Assembly: GCF_019599145.1 (NCBI RefSeq)
Contig: NZ_CP080647.1
Location: 5,518,001-5,582,000 of the forward strand
DNA: 64,000 nt
Direction of reading: 5' to 3'
Origin: Streptomyces akebiae
GTDB lineage: Bacteria > Actinomycetota > Actinomycetes > Streptomycetales > Streptomycetaceae
Position numbers and translations under genes: made by a program. Positions 7,852 to 16,483 of the stretch are shown one piece after another. The notes beneath the pieces are model-generated. The model saw nothing but the letters and a program-made list of their open reading frames with translations, ran no database searches and had not been told where the DNA came from. How positions within the stretch are numbered: the first letter of the stretch is position 1; each line of letters starts with the position of its first letter.

Positions 7852-8149
7852 ATGGCGCGGATCGGATCCTGCCGACCTGGAGGCCAGGGGCTGGATCTAC
7901 TGGCGCAGGACCAAGACCCCGGCCTCCCTCGGCGCCGAGCTGGTGCAGGAGATCGATCCCGGGGCCCAGGCCGTCAAGCGCGGGATGGAACAGGAGCGCG
8001 TGCGGAAGAACGTCAGGCCGGCCCAGGACCCGCCCTTCCGGGTGGACCTGGACGGGGGCACGGTACACATCCGCCGACCAGGTCCTCCGCAGGCCTCCGG
8101 CGCACACGAACCCCGCCCACCCGCAGGCCCGTTGCCGGGAGCTCCGTAG
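7852..8149 (+). pseudogene. Frameshifted small gene, DUF6191-like
   Basis: AGGAGG at 7843-7848 precedes ATG 7852 at ideal spacing, but that frame soon becomes nonsense. The +1 frame, with no start codon of its own nearby, carries a plausible protein: DPADLEARGWIYWRRTKTP, then GAELVQEIDPGAQAVKRGM, and PPFRVDLDGGTVHIRRP before the stop at 8147-8149. The PPxxVDLDGG-x-IR-P ending resembles DUF6191 proteins of Streptomyces. A single-base indel around 7858-7865 would join start and body. So this is a recent pseudogene or a sequencing indel; function unknown in either case. It converges on the GNAT gene. Confidence 0.45.
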
Positions 8150-8161
8150 CGCGCGCGATGC

Positions 8162-9067
8162 TCAGGCGGCCTCGGCCGCGGCCTCGGGCTCGGGCGCGGC
8201 GGACGAGAAGTCGTACACCGTGAAGTTGGTCAGCAGGACGTATCCGAGACGCTGGTACAGGGCGTTGCTGGTGGGGTTGCCGGGGTCCGTGAAGAGCACG
8301 ACCTCCTTCGCGCCCGCGTCCAGCGCGGCGCGGCTCGCCTCGACCGTGACGGCCCCCGCGTAGCCACGACCCCGGAGGTGGGCCGGGGTGTAGACGGGAT
8401 CCACCCTGACCATGCCGCCGACGATCGAGGTCGAGGCGGCCATGGAGACGGGGGTGCCGTCCGGGGTCTCCCAGAACGTGTAGTTCCGGTCGCCGAAGCG
8501 GGAGTCGGCCCAGGCGCCGGCGTCGATCAGGTCGATCGAGTACTGCTCCCCGACATCGACGCAGAACTCCCGGCACCAGCGGATGAGGTGCTCGCGCTCC
8601 TGTTCGCCCACGAGGCGACCCCGGCCCTCCGGGAAGGGGTCCGGTGGGGTGAGCGTGCCGAGACGGTAGAGGTGCAGCCGCGTGGTGACCACCGGCTCCG
8701 CGCCCGTCCGCCGCTGCCAGGCCTCGGCGAAGGTGGTCGACGCGTCGTGGTCCGCGCTGACGCCGGGAACGGGGTGACTCAGGTCCGCCAGGCGGGCGGC
8801 GAGCGCGTCGGCCTGCTCCCGGGTGACGGAGGTGAGGCTCAGGGGGCCGGTCGCGGCGCGCTGGTAGAAGCCGGCGTGGACCTCCCCGTCGCGCTCCAGT
8901 CGGCCGAAAACGGGTGTTTCGGTGTGCGTGTGCTTTCCGTTCGCTCGGTGCTTCTCGGTCACCGTCAGCTGCATGGTGTGCAGGGCGGGGCGCGAGCGCA
9001 GAAACTCCCCGGCTCGGGAGAGGAACTCGTGGACGTCTTCGGTGAGGTGCCAGTCATCCGGGCGCAT
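8162..9067 (-). CDS. GNAT-family N-acetyltransferase
   Basis: 301 residues from ATG 9067. The C-terminal half holds the GNAT core: YTFWETPDGTPVSMAA, then VYTPAHLRGRGYAGAVTVEA, the acetyl-CoA pyrophosphate loop (R-G-R-G-Y-A), and NPTSNALYQRLGY with the conserved C-terminal tyrosine. The N-terminal half is a divergent GNAT-like or accessory domain, so the protein may be a tandem-GNAT type. The acceptor is unknown. The nearest upstream sequence has GAGG close to the start, and no neighbour suggests an operon. Confidence 0.85.
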   Translation of the reverse strand: MRPDDWHLTEDVHEFLSRAGEFLRSRPALHTMQLTVTEKHRANGKHTHTETPVFGRLERDGEVHAGFYQRAATGPLSLTSVTREQADALAARLADLSHPVPGVSADHDASTTFAEAWQRRTGAEPVVTTRLHLYRLGTLTPPDPFPEGRGRLVGEQEREHLIRWCREFCVDVGEQYSIDLIDAGAWADSRFGDRNYTFWETPDGTPVSMAASTSIVGGMVRVDPVYTPAHLRGRGYAGAVTVEASRAALDAGAKEVVLFTDPGNPTSNALYQRLGYVLLTNFTVYDFSSAAPEPEAAAEAA

Positions 9068-9328
9068 GCCTCATGATTTCCCGCGCTGCCGAGATGCCTC
9101 GTGCTTTTCCGCCAGGGCGAGGGTTTGGAGCTGCTGCTGGAGTGCGTTCAAAGGTGTTCAGGTGAGCGGGAGTGAGTGTGGGTGGTCTGTGTCGTGTCAT
9201 GTGGTTCGGCCGTGGTGTCGGTTGCAGTGAGGAACTGGCGTTCTCTCATCGAATGCGTGACCTTCCTGGGCGGCGCTCGTTTCCCAGGGCGACGGGATCT
9301 TCGGGTGGGGCCGGGCGGGGGTGACGGG

Positions 9329-10862
9329 GTGGGTGAGCTGAGGAGTGTGGCGGCGTCGTTCATCGCGTCCGGTCCCGGTGGGGTGGCTGTCCAGACCCGC
9401 CTCAAGCACCTGACGTCGGACGATGAGAAGGTGCTGTGTCTGGTGGGCGGGCAGTATCACCAAAGCCACGCACGACCAGTGGGGGCTGGCCCGTCGCTGC
9501 CAGCTGGCGCACCTGCAGAATCTGGAAGCCGGTATCCGCACGATCGAGCACCGGCTGTCCTTACCGGTCGGGCAGATGGGGACCAAGCGGGCGCCGGGGG
9601 GCTATCGGTCGCGGGGGGAGTGGCATGCGAAGTCGCGGCGGCTGCGGGTGCTTCAGGACCGGCTGGCTGCCGCGCGGGCCGACCGCGAGGCCGGGATCGT
9701 GCACGTGGTGCGCGGCGGCAAGCGCCTGGCCCGCACCCGCCACCACCTGGACGAGGCCGGGCTCACGGAGGCCGCGTGGCGCCGGGGCTGGGAAGCCCAG
9801 CGCTGGTTCTGCCAGGCGGACGGCGAGTCCGGCAAGCGCTACGGCAACGAGACCATCCGTGTCAGCCCCGGCGGCGAGGTGAGTATCAAGCTGCCCGCGC
9901 CGCTCACGCGGCTGGCGAACGCCCCGCACGGCCGGTACGTCCTGGCGAGCCGGGTCACGTTCGCGCACCGAGGCGCCGAGTGGGCCGACCGCGTCGCGGC
10001 GAACCGGGCGATCGCCTACCGCATCCGCTACGACACCAGCCGGGACCGCTGGTATCTGACCGCCTCCTGGCAGATCCCACCCACCCCTGCCCTCCCCATC
10101 GAGGCCGCGCTCGCGCACGGCGTGGTCGGCGTCGATATGAACGCCGACCTCCCCCACGCTCGGCTTCGCTCGCGCGGGGGGACCCCCACCGCCGCCTGGC
10201 GCCTCGACCGGCACGGCAACCCGACCGGCAGCCCGCGCCGCTTCTTCTACGACCTGACCGGCGCCGCCCAGCACCGCGACGCCCAGGTCCGCCACGCCCT
10301 CACCCGCCTGCTGCACTGGGCCCGTACCTGTGGTGTGAAGGCGATCGCGGTGGAGGACCTGGACTTCGCCGCCGAGAAGACCCGGGAGAAACACGGACGA
10401 CGTAAGCGGTTCCGCCGGCTGATCTCCGGCATGCCCACCGGCAAACTCCGCGCCCGACTGGCCTCGATGGCCGACGCCACGGGGATCGCGGTCATCGCCG
10501 TCGACCCGGCCTACACCAGCCGCTGGGGCGCCCAGCACTGGCAAAAACCCCTCACCAGCACCACCACCCGCCACGAGGCTGCCGCCGTGGCGATCGGAAG
10601 GCGCGCCCAGGGACACCCGATCCGGCGACGGACGACACCGCCCCCACACGACCGGAGTGATGCGGTGGGGCATCGGACCGTCCAGGCCCGACCAGGTGTT
10701 CCCGGGCGTGAGGAACCCCGCCCCCGCATCCCCGGACCACGGACACGATCCGTGCCGCCCGGACGCGGAGCGAACGCGGGCAACCAGAACGCCCAACACC
10801 GTCCGGGGCGTTCGGCCGAGCACGAGACCTGGCAACAGGACTCACTCCCGCTCAGTCCCTAG
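9329..10862 (+). pseudogene. TnpB-type (IS200/IS605-like) transposase gene, damaged
   Basis: The body in the 9423 frame is a TnpB-like RuvC protein. Its N-terminal helical region begins near WAGSITKATHDQW, with RuvC motifs GVVGVDMNAD (Asp), IAVEDLDFA (Glu) and TRHEAAAVAIGRRAQG (third acidic position, here Glu). DPAYTSRWGAQHW precedes the last motif. The natural N-terminus appears in another frame: a GTG at 9329 followed by GGVAVQTRLKHLTSDDEKVL, which ends at about 9445 where the frame changes. From memory of relatives, 100 or more residues normally lie between these parts, so I infer an internal deletion with loss of frame. No TnpA partner is seen; the sequence after the stop could hold a relic guide RNA. 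Confidence 0.7.
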
Positions 10863-11027
10863 GAACGGTTCAAGGCCTCCATGAGAGGCAGCTCGGGGCG
10901 GGACCGTCGGCGCCACGGGGGACGGGGTGGCGGGCGAGGATGCCACCCCGATCGTTGTCCGGAAAACGACGGACCGTGGGTGACGCCACCTTCCCGAAGA
11001 CGCGCTACGCCACGCCGGTGCCGCCGT

Positions 11028-11124
11028 CATGGCGCACCATGGCGCCGCCCCGGCGGCGTCTCGTGGCGCCATCAGGCGCCATCAGGTGTCATCCCGTGTC
11101 GTCCGGTGTCACGTGGTGCCGGTG
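11028..11124. promoter_or_regulatory. 10-bp-phased GGCGCCATCA repeat array, candidate operator
   Basis: From 11065 the sequence repeats with exact 10-bp period: GGCGCCATCA (11065), GGCGCCATCA (11075), GGTGTCATCC (11085), CGTGTCGTCC (11095), GGTGTCACGT (11105) and GGTGCCGGTG (11115). Two further TGGCGC-CAT motifs lie at 11029-11045. One-turn phasing of short sites is what ribbon-helix-helix dimers bind cooperatively, and the next gene encodes such a protein. The rest of the gene-free stretch 10863-11306 shows nothing else clear. Confidence 0.55.
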
Positions 11125-11275
11125 GGGGCGATCGCCGACTATCGGAGGTGCATTTGGGATCCGTCGGCGCCTCGTCGTGTGCCGGGCATCGAAAGGCGCC
11201 TGACCTGCGATGGGTGCATCAATCCTGCCCTGCCTGTCGCGCCGTCGGCATCCCGCCTGCGCCACTCCGGCTTCA

Positions 11276-11310
11276 CATGGCGCCATGCGTGTGCCATGAT
11301 GGCGTCATGG
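11276..11310. promoter_or_regulatory. Palindromes overlapping the start of the RHH gene
   Basis: CATGGCGCCATG (11276-11287) is a perfect 12-bp palindrome. TGCCATGATGGCGTCATGG (11292-11310) is an imperfect one that includes the ATG at 11307. Both carry the same TGGCGYCAT core as the upstream array, which suggests autoregulation. Confidence 0.5.
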
Positions 11311-11837
11311 ACCTCACGCCCTACGTCGACCGCCTCCGCCAGGAGCTCGTCGTCGCCGCCGAGGCCGGCGGTGACGAGGCCCGTGCGCTGGCCGAGCGCC
11401 TCGTCGCGCCCCTGGACTCCGCCGCCCGCCTCACCCTTCTCACCGCCCTCTCGGCAGCGATGGGCGAGGTCACCCGAGAGCTGGCTCCGGGCTCGGTCGA
11501 CGTACGACTCCGCGGCGCCGACCCGGAGTTCGTGGTGACCCTGCCGTCCACGCCGGCCCAGGAGGCGCCCGCGCCCTGGGTCGAGGCACCCGCTCCGCCT
11601 CCCTTGCCGGAGAGCGACGACGGCGCCTCGGCCCGTGTCAACTTCCGCCTCCCGGCCCACCTCAAGGCTCGTCTGGAGGAGGCGGCCGGTCGCGAAGGGC
11701 TCTCTGTCAACGCCTGGCTGGTCCGTGCCACCTCCGCCGCCCTCACCCCGGGACCCGGCGCCCGCACGGGCCCGCCCCCCGCCCCCGCGCCGAACCGCGC
11801 GACCGGCGACCGCAACTTCACCGGCTGGGTCCGCTGA
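11307..11837 (+). CDS. Ribbon-helix-helix (HicB/Arc-like) regulator
   Basis: 176 residues. The N-terminal 85 residues are mostly helical (LTPYVDRLRQELVVAAEAGG) and of unknown role. A Pro/Ala linker follows, and then a ribbon-helix-helix DNA-binding unit: RVNFRLPAHLKARLEEAAGR, then GLSVNAWLVRATSAAL. The strand RVNFRLP would insert in the major groove. The tail is Pro-rich and ends GDRNFTGWVR. It is the first gene before a DUF4097 protein and an ABC exporter in the same direction, so I infer it controls that operon and itself through the TGGCGCCAT-type sites upstream. No toxin partner is adjacent. Confidence 0.75.
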   Translation: MDLTPYVDRLRQELVVAAEAGGDEARALAERLVAPLDSAARLTLLTALSAAMGEVTRELAPGSVDVRLRGADPEFVVTLPSTPAQEAPAPWVEAPAPPPLPESDDGASARVNFRLPAHLKARLEEAAGREGLSVNAWLVRATSAALTPGPGARTGPPPAPAPNRATGDRNFTGWVR

Positions 11838-11931
11838 ACCCCTGGAGCAGGGCCCCGGGGCCGACCACTCGCGGCCATCCACTCGCATGCGCACGCGTAT
11901 CCGCACCACTGGAGCCCTCCGCATCCGTATC

Positions 11932-11985
11932 GCCACCCGCACTCGTAGAGCCACCCGCACTCGTAGAGCCACCCGCACTCGTACC
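11932..11985. repeat. Three 18-bp tandem repeats
   Basis: GCCACCCGCACTCGTAGA at 11932-11949 and 11950-11967, with a third copy ending in CC instead of GA (11968-11985), in the spacer between the RHH gene and the DUF4097 gene. Confidence 0.85.
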
Positions 11986-12050
11986 GGTACTCGCCCTTTA
12001 GCCCTCACGCCACCCTCACTCACCCCTCCAGAGAGGACGGGAGATCCGTC

Positions 12051-12887
12051 ATGCCCTCTTACGACACCCCCAAGGCGATCACCGCGATCGTCGAGTACTC
12101 CATCGGCAGCACCCGGATCATCGCCTCCGACCGCACCGACACCGTCGTCGACGTCCAGCCCGCCAACCCTTCGTCCGACGCGGACCTCAAGGCCGTCAGC
12201 CAGACGAAGGTGACCTGCTCCGGCGGTGTCCTCACGGTGAAGGGCCCGCGCAAGAACTCGCCCTTCGGGAAGATCGGTGGCATCGACATCACCGTCGCCC
12301 TGCCGGCCGGCTCCACGCTGGAGGGCACCACCCAGGTCGGTGACTTCCACTGCTCAGGGCGCCTCGGCGAGACGCGGCTGAAGACCTCGGTCGGCGACCT
12401 CCACGTCGAGGAGACCACCACCGCGCTGCTGAGGAGCGAACTCGGCATGGTCCACCTGGACCGCGCCACGGCCTCGGTCGAGATCATCGCGGCCGGCCGT
12501 GTCACCGTCGGCACGGTGGAGGGCGGCCTGGTCGTCAAGAACGGCAACGGCGACACAGAACTCGCCGAGGTCACCGGCACGCTGGAGGTCTCCTCCGCCA
12601 ACGGCCGCATCGACGTCGGCGCCGCCCACTCCGACGTGGAGGCCAAGTCCGCCAACGGCGGCATCCGACTGGGCCGGGTCGCCCGCGGCAAGGTCACCCT
12701 GCGCGGCTCCATCGGCGACCTGGAGGTCGGCATCCCCGAGACGACGGCCGCGTGGCTCGACGTCCACACCAAGGTGGGTGTCCTGCGCAGCACCCTGGGC
12801 TCCGCCGACGGCCCCGGGGACGCAGCCGACACGGTGGAGGTCACCGCCCGCACCTCGGTCGGGGACATCCACATCCGCCGGGCCTGA
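12051..12887 (+). CDS. DUF4097 beta-helix protein
   Basis: 278 residues, cytosolic (no signal peptide or membrane segment). From residue 85 the protein is a ladder of short repeated strands, typically SVGDLHVEE, NGNGDTELAEVTG, SANGRIDVG and TSVGDIHIRR, as expected for the right-handed beta-helix of DUF4097 (adhesin-like, bactofilin-like fold). In Streptomyces this family often sits between an RHH regulator and a DrrAB-type transporter, as here. The molecular job is unknown; a scaffold or sensor for the exporter is a guess. ATG 12051 is preceded by GGACGGGAG. Confidence 0.75.
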   Translation: MPSYDTPKAITAIVEYSIGSTRIIASDRTDTVVDVQPANPSSDADLKAVSQTKVTCSGGVLTVKGPRKNSPFGKIGGIDITVALPAGSTLEGTTQVGDFHCSGRLGETRLKTSVGDLHVEETTTALLRSELGMVHLDRATASVEIIAAGRVTVGTVEGGLVVKNGNGDTELAEVTGTLEVSSANGRIDVGAAHSDVEAKSANGGIRLGRVARGKVTLRGSIGDLEVGIPETTAAWLDVHTKVGVLRSTLGSADGPGDAADTVEVTARTSVGDIHIRRA

Positions 12888-12889
12888 CC

Positions 12890-12913
12890 GCTGCGGGCGA
12901 CGTCGCCCGCAGC
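12890..12913. terminator. 24-bp perfect palindrome
   Basis: GCTGCGGGCGAC (12890-12901) is followed directly by its exact complement (12902-12913), just after the DUF4097 stop. As RNA it would make a 10-bp stem with a 4-base loop and could attenuate transcription into the ABC genes. A protein site is an equal alternative. Confidence 0.5.
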
Positions 12914-12964
12914 CCCTGCCCTGCCTGCCCTGCCTGCCCTGCCTGCACTGACTGCCCTGCCCTG
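12914..12964. repeat. CTGCC-rich imperfect tandem repeat
   Basis: CTGCCCTGC-type units of about 9 bp run from the end of the palindrome for 50 bp in the spacer before the ABC ATPase gene. Confidence 0.7.
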
Positions 12965-13071
12965 TCCCCGTTCCGCCCCAGCACTTCTCCGCCGAGCCCG
13001 CCTCTCCTCCGCTCCCGCAGGCTCTCTGCTCGCACTCGCCCATCTCGCACTCCGCCAAGGAGCTATCTGTC

Positions 13072-14142
13072 ATGCCCTCATCAAGTGCGTCCAGCGCGTC
13101 AGGCGCCCCGAGCGCACCGCACCCGAACCACGCCACGATCATGACCAGGACCACGACCAGGACCAGTACTGCGACCACCGGAGGCGCCACCGCCACCGGC
13201 GCCACCGGCCTCACCGCCACCGGCCTCACCAAGTCGTACGGCGACAAGCGGGTCCTGCGCGGTATCGACCTCGACATCCCGGGCGGCACCGTCTTCGCCC
13301 TGCTCGGCCCCAACGGCGCGGGCAAGACCACGACCGTCCAGATCCTGTCGACGCTCATCGCCGCCGACTCCGGGACCGCCCGCCTCGCCGGTTACGATCT
13401 GGACGGCGAACCCGACGCCGTACGCAAACTCATCGGTGTCACCGGCCAGTTCGCCGCCGTCGACAACCTCCTCAACGCCGAGGAGAACCTGATGCTCATG
13501 GCGGACCTGCACCATCTGTCCCGCCGCGAGGGCCGACGCCGCGCCGCCGACCTGCTTGCGCGCTTCGATCTCACCGAGGCGGCCCGCAAGCCCGTCGCCA
13601 CCTACTCCGGCGGGATGCGTCGCAAGCTCGACCTGGCGATGACGCTGGTCGGTGACCCACGCATCATCTTCCTCGACGAGCCCACGACCGGCCTGGACCC
13701 GCGCTCCCGCCGCACCATGTGGGAAATCATCCGCTCCCTGGTCGACGAGGACGGCGTGACGATCTTCCTCACCACCCAGTACCTGGAGGAGGCCGACCAA
13801 CTGGCCGACCGTATCGCCGTGCTCGACGGCGGGAAGCTGGTCGCCGAAGGTACGGCGGAGGAGCTCAAGCGGCTGATCCCCGGCGGTCACATCTCCCTCA
13901 GGTTCGCCGATCCCGAGGCCCTGGAACTGGCCGCCTCCCACTTCACCGCGACCGCCCGCGACGACGAGGAACTCACCCTCCAGATCCCCTCCGACGGCAC
14001 CGTCCCCACCCTCCGCGCGGTCCTGGACATCCTCGACGACGCCGGCGTCACCCCCGAGGCGCTCGCGCAGCACACCCCGGACCTCGACGACGTCTTCCTC
14101 ACCCTGACCGGCGACAAGCAGCAGCAGGAGATCTCCCGATGA
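13072..14142 (+). CDS. ABC exporter ATP-binding protein, DrrA-like
   Basis: 356 residues, the ATPase of a daunorubicin-resistance-type exporter. Walker A LLGPNGAGKTTT, Q-loop GVTGQFAAVDNLL, signature TYSGGMRRKLDLAM, Walker B IIFLDEPTTGLDPRSR and the switch region TTQYLEEADQLADR are all intact. The C-terminal 90 residues are the DrrA-family extension. Residues 1-45 are a Ser/Thr/Ala-rich low-complexity leader. ATG 13072 follows AAGGAG with about 10-base spacing and is preferred; ATG 13141 would trim most of the leader. The stop overlaps the permease start (ATGA), so the two are translationally coupled. Confidence 0.9.
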   Translation: MPSSSASSASGAPSAPHPNHATIMTRTTTRTSTATTGGATATGATGLTATGLTKSYGDKRVLRGIDLDIPGGTVFALLGPNGAGKTTTVQILSTLIAADSGTARLAGYDLDGEPDAVRKLIGVTGQFAAVDNLLNAEENLMLMADLHHLSRREGRRRAADLLARFDLTEAARKPVATYSGGMRRKLDLAMTLVGDPRIIFLDEPTTGLDPRSRRTMWEIIRSLVDEDGVTIFLTTQYLEEADQLADRIAVLDGGKLVAEGTAEELKRLIPGGHISLRFADPEALELAASHFTATARDDEELTLQIPSDGTVPTLRAVLDILDDAGVTPEALAQHTPDLDDVFLTLTGDKQQQEISR

Positions 14143-14948
14143 GCAGCGTCAGCTACGCGGCCCGTGACTCCGTCACCATGTTCCGCCGCAACTTGAAGCG
14201 CGCGATCCGCTACCCGTCCGTCGTCGTCACCATCGTGATGATGCCGGTCCTCTTCCTGCTCCTCTTCAACTACGCCTTCGGCGGCGCACTCGGAGCCGGC
14301 ATCCAGGGCTCGCAGGCGCCGCAGGGCGACGACGCCGACTCCATCGCCTACATCGACTACGTCGCACCCGGCATCATCCTGATGACGGTCGCCACCGGCT
14401 GCATCGGAGCCGCCCTCAGCGTGTGCATGGACATGACCGAGGGCATCGTGAACCGCTTCCGCACCATGTCGATCTCACGGGCCTCGTTCCTCACCGGCCA
14501 CGTCCTGGGCAACCTCGTCCAGACCGTCCTCGGCGCCGTCGTGGTCACCGGCATTGCCCTGGCCATCGGCTTCCGACCGAACGCCACCGCCCTGGAGTGG
14601 CTCGCCGTCCTCGGCCTGCTGACCGTCCTGGCCCTGGCCCTGACCTGGCTCTCGGCAGGAATGGGCCTGGTCGCCAAGACCGTCGAGTCCGCCAGCAACT
14701 TGCCCATGCCCATCACCTTCCTCCCCTTCCTGGGCAGCGCCATCGTCCCCACCGACTCCATGCCGACCGGCTTGCGCTGGTTCGCCGACCACCAGCCCTT
14801 CACCCCCATCAACGAAACCCTGCGCGGCCTGCTGATGGGCACCGAAATCGGCGACAGCGGCTGGATCGCCCTGGCCTGGTGCACGGCCATCGGCCTCACC
14901 GGCTACCTCTGGTCCAAGTCGGCCTTCAAGCGGGGCGTCCGCAACTGA
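14139..14948 (+). CDS. ABC exporter permease, DrrB-like (ABC-2)
   Basis: 269 residues with six predicted membrane spans of the ABC-2 type: VVVTIVMMPVLFLLLFNYAF, IILMTVATGCIGAALSVC, VLGAVVVTGIALAIG, LAVLGLLTVLALALTWL, a re-entrant PITFLPFLGSAIVP, and WIALAWCTAIGLTGYLW. It pairs with the upstream ATPase to form a two-gene exporter; the substrate (a drug-like or lipid-like molecule) cannot be read from sequence. ATG 14139 overlaps the ATPase stop and has AGGAG upstream. A strong hairpin follows at 15018. Confidence 0.9.
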   Translation: MSSVSYAARDSVTMFRRNLKRAIRYPSVVVTIVMMPVLFLLLFNYAFGGALGAGIQGSQAPQGDDADSIAYIDYVAPGIILMTVATGCIGAALSVCMDMTEGIVNRFRTMSISRASFLTGHVLGNLVQTVLGAVVVTGIALAIGFRPNATALEWLAVLGLLTVLALALTWLSAGMGLVAKTVESASNLPMPITFLPFLGSAIVPTDSMPTGLRWFADHQPFTPINETLRGLLMGTEIGDSGWIALAWCTAIGLTGYLWSKSAFKRGVRN

Positions 14949-15017
14949 CCCCGCGGAGCTCTCCGCCGCCCCCCAGGGCCCGTCCGCCGAAACCCCCAGG
15001 GTCCCGCCGCACCCGCA

Positions 15018-15048
15018 GAGCCCCTCCGCCGAACCGGCGGAGGGGCTC
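15018..15048 (+). terminator. Strong hairpin after ABC operon
   Basis: GAGCCCCTCCGCCG (15018-15031) and its perfect complement (15035-15048) with a 3-base loop, 70 bp after the permease stop. The gene-free stretch 14949-15406 otherwise holds only the short repeat at 15261. Confidence 0.8.
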
Positions 15049-15260
15049 GCTGAAGCTCTGGGGTCAGTCGTTCCGGGGCGCGTCCGTGCGGGTCACGACG
15101 CGGGCAGGGGCTCGGCGTGCGGCTGCTGAGGCTGCCTGCGGCGGCGCTGCGCACCCTGATCGCCGCCCCCGGCAAGCTGACCGCCGACCGCGTACTCGCC
15201 TGACTCCCCGACGAGCCTCCGGGCGCTGACCGGAACAACTGACCGTAGAGCCGTTCCACC

Positions 15261-15293
15261 ACAGATCTCCCACAGATCTCCCACAGATCTCCC
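15261..15293. repeat. Three 11-bp tandem repeats
   Basis: ACAGATCTCCC occurs three times in a row (15261, 15272, 15283) in the spacer between convergent genes. Confidence 0.9.
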
Positions 15294-15406
15294 GGCCATG
15301 CGGGTGGAGAGGATCGACGGACGCGGACCGGCCGCGCGGGTGCCGAATGCGGGACCGTCCCGCCGCCGCTCCCAGCTGCCGGAAGGAGAGACGGTCCACG
15401 CGTCGC

Positions 15407-16186
15407 CTATCGCACGGCGACGTGATCCCCGGCCGACGACTTCGCTCCGGAGGTGGCGTTGCCGTAGTACGTCCACCGCCACGTCCCCGGCCCGGTGGCC
15501 TTCACCGTGGTCCTGAGCGCCCCGGTCCTGCTCGATGTCGCTTTCGTGACCGTCGTGTACGAGGAGGCGCCCGCCGCCTTGAACTGCAGGCTCACCGTGC
15601 GGCCCGCGTAGCCCTGGTACGTGTGGGTGTCCCAGTTCGCCCGTGTGATCCGCCCGGTCACGGTGATGGTCTTCCCCTTCGTGACCGGCTCCGGCGAGGC
15701 GTTGACCGTGACGCGGGTGGCCCGCTTGACCTGCAGGGGGAGGTTCTCGTCGTCGGTGTCGTGGGCGTCGCCGGCGAGAAAGACCCGAGCAGCCGTTCTC
15801 CAGCTGCCGGCGTCCTCGTTCCCGAAGTCGTAGCTCTGCGGGTCGATATACAGCCATTCCACGAAGTCGCAGATCCCCTTCGACTTGTCCACGACCTTGC
15901 AGTCACTGGTGATGATGGCGCTGTGCAGCGTGTCCCCGCTCTCGAGCTTTCCTCGGTAGGGGAACACGGTCGGCCCGTAGTCGTACTTGAGTTTGGTCGT
16001 CATCCGGAAGGCCGCGCGCACCTCGACCTCCTCCTTGACCCCGATCACGATCGGCTTCCCGCCGTTCACCGTGACCCGGCTGAAGGAGACCCCGCCCTCC
16101 GCCGCCCCGGCCGGCACCGCCGCCACGCCGGTGAACACGAGCGCCGCTCCACCGGCCAGCACCGCTCTCCACGTCGTCTTCCCCAT
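15407..16186 (-). CDS. Secreted protein of unknown function
   Basis: 259 residues starting MGKTTWRAVLAGGAALVF, a clear Sec signal peptide with probable cleavage after VPAGAA. The mature part is beta-rich: a first domain (VSFSRVTVNGGKPIVIGVK, with two cysteines in SDCKVVDKSKGICDF that can pair) and a C-terminal immunoglobulin-like domain (TKGKTITVTGRITRANWDTH to TWRWTYYGNATSG). The pattern resembles actinobacterial extracellular stress or envelope proteins, but I do not recognise the family. GTG 16198, with AGGGAAAG upstream, is an alternative start. Monocistronic. Confidence 0.75.
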   Translation of the reverse strand: MGKTTWRAVLAGGAALVFTGVAAVPAGAAEGGVSFSRVTVNGGKPIVIGVKEEVEVRAAFRMTTKLKYDYGPTVFPYRGKLESGDTLHSAIITSDCKVVDKSKGICDFVEWLYIDPQSYDFGNEDAGSWRTAARVFLAGDAHDTDDENLPLQVKRATRVTVNASPEPVTKGKTITVTGRITRANWDTHTYQGYAGRTVSLQFKAAGASSYTTVTKATSSRTGALRTTVKATGPGTWRWTYYGNATSGAKSSAGDHVAVR

Positions 16187-16430
16187 TTCCCGGCCCACCC
16201 TTTCCCTCACAGCCCGGACCGGAGCACGTAGGCGCATCGGCCGGAGACGCATCCTGGCGACTGAAGGTGGGACAGCGAAGCGCTGCGCGGGGTTGTGCGC
16301 GCCGCGGCAACGATTCGATCACCAGGGCACCGCCCTGGTCGGGCTTCCGGGAAGACGGCCCGATGGCGCACGGAGGGCTGCCACGCTCGGCGGCTCCACC
16401 ATCTCGCTCAGCCACGAGTGGTGTAGCGCA

Positions 16431-16456
16431 CTATTGCAAGCAGGTGCTTGCAATAG
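16431..16456. promoter_or_regulatory. 26-bp palindromic operator at XRE promoter
   Basis: CTATTGCAAGCA (16431-16442) and its exact complement TGCTTGCAATAG (16445-16456) flank two G residues. TTGCAA at 16434 can act as -35, with TAGTTA or TAGCGA (16454-16463) as -10, so a bound repressor would block RNA polymerase. The XRE gene begins 28 bp downstream, which suggests autoregulation. The remaining sequence between 16187 and 16430 shows nothing clear. Confidence 0.65.
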
Positions 16457-16483
16457 TTAGCGAGGGTGGGGCATGGTGGAGGC

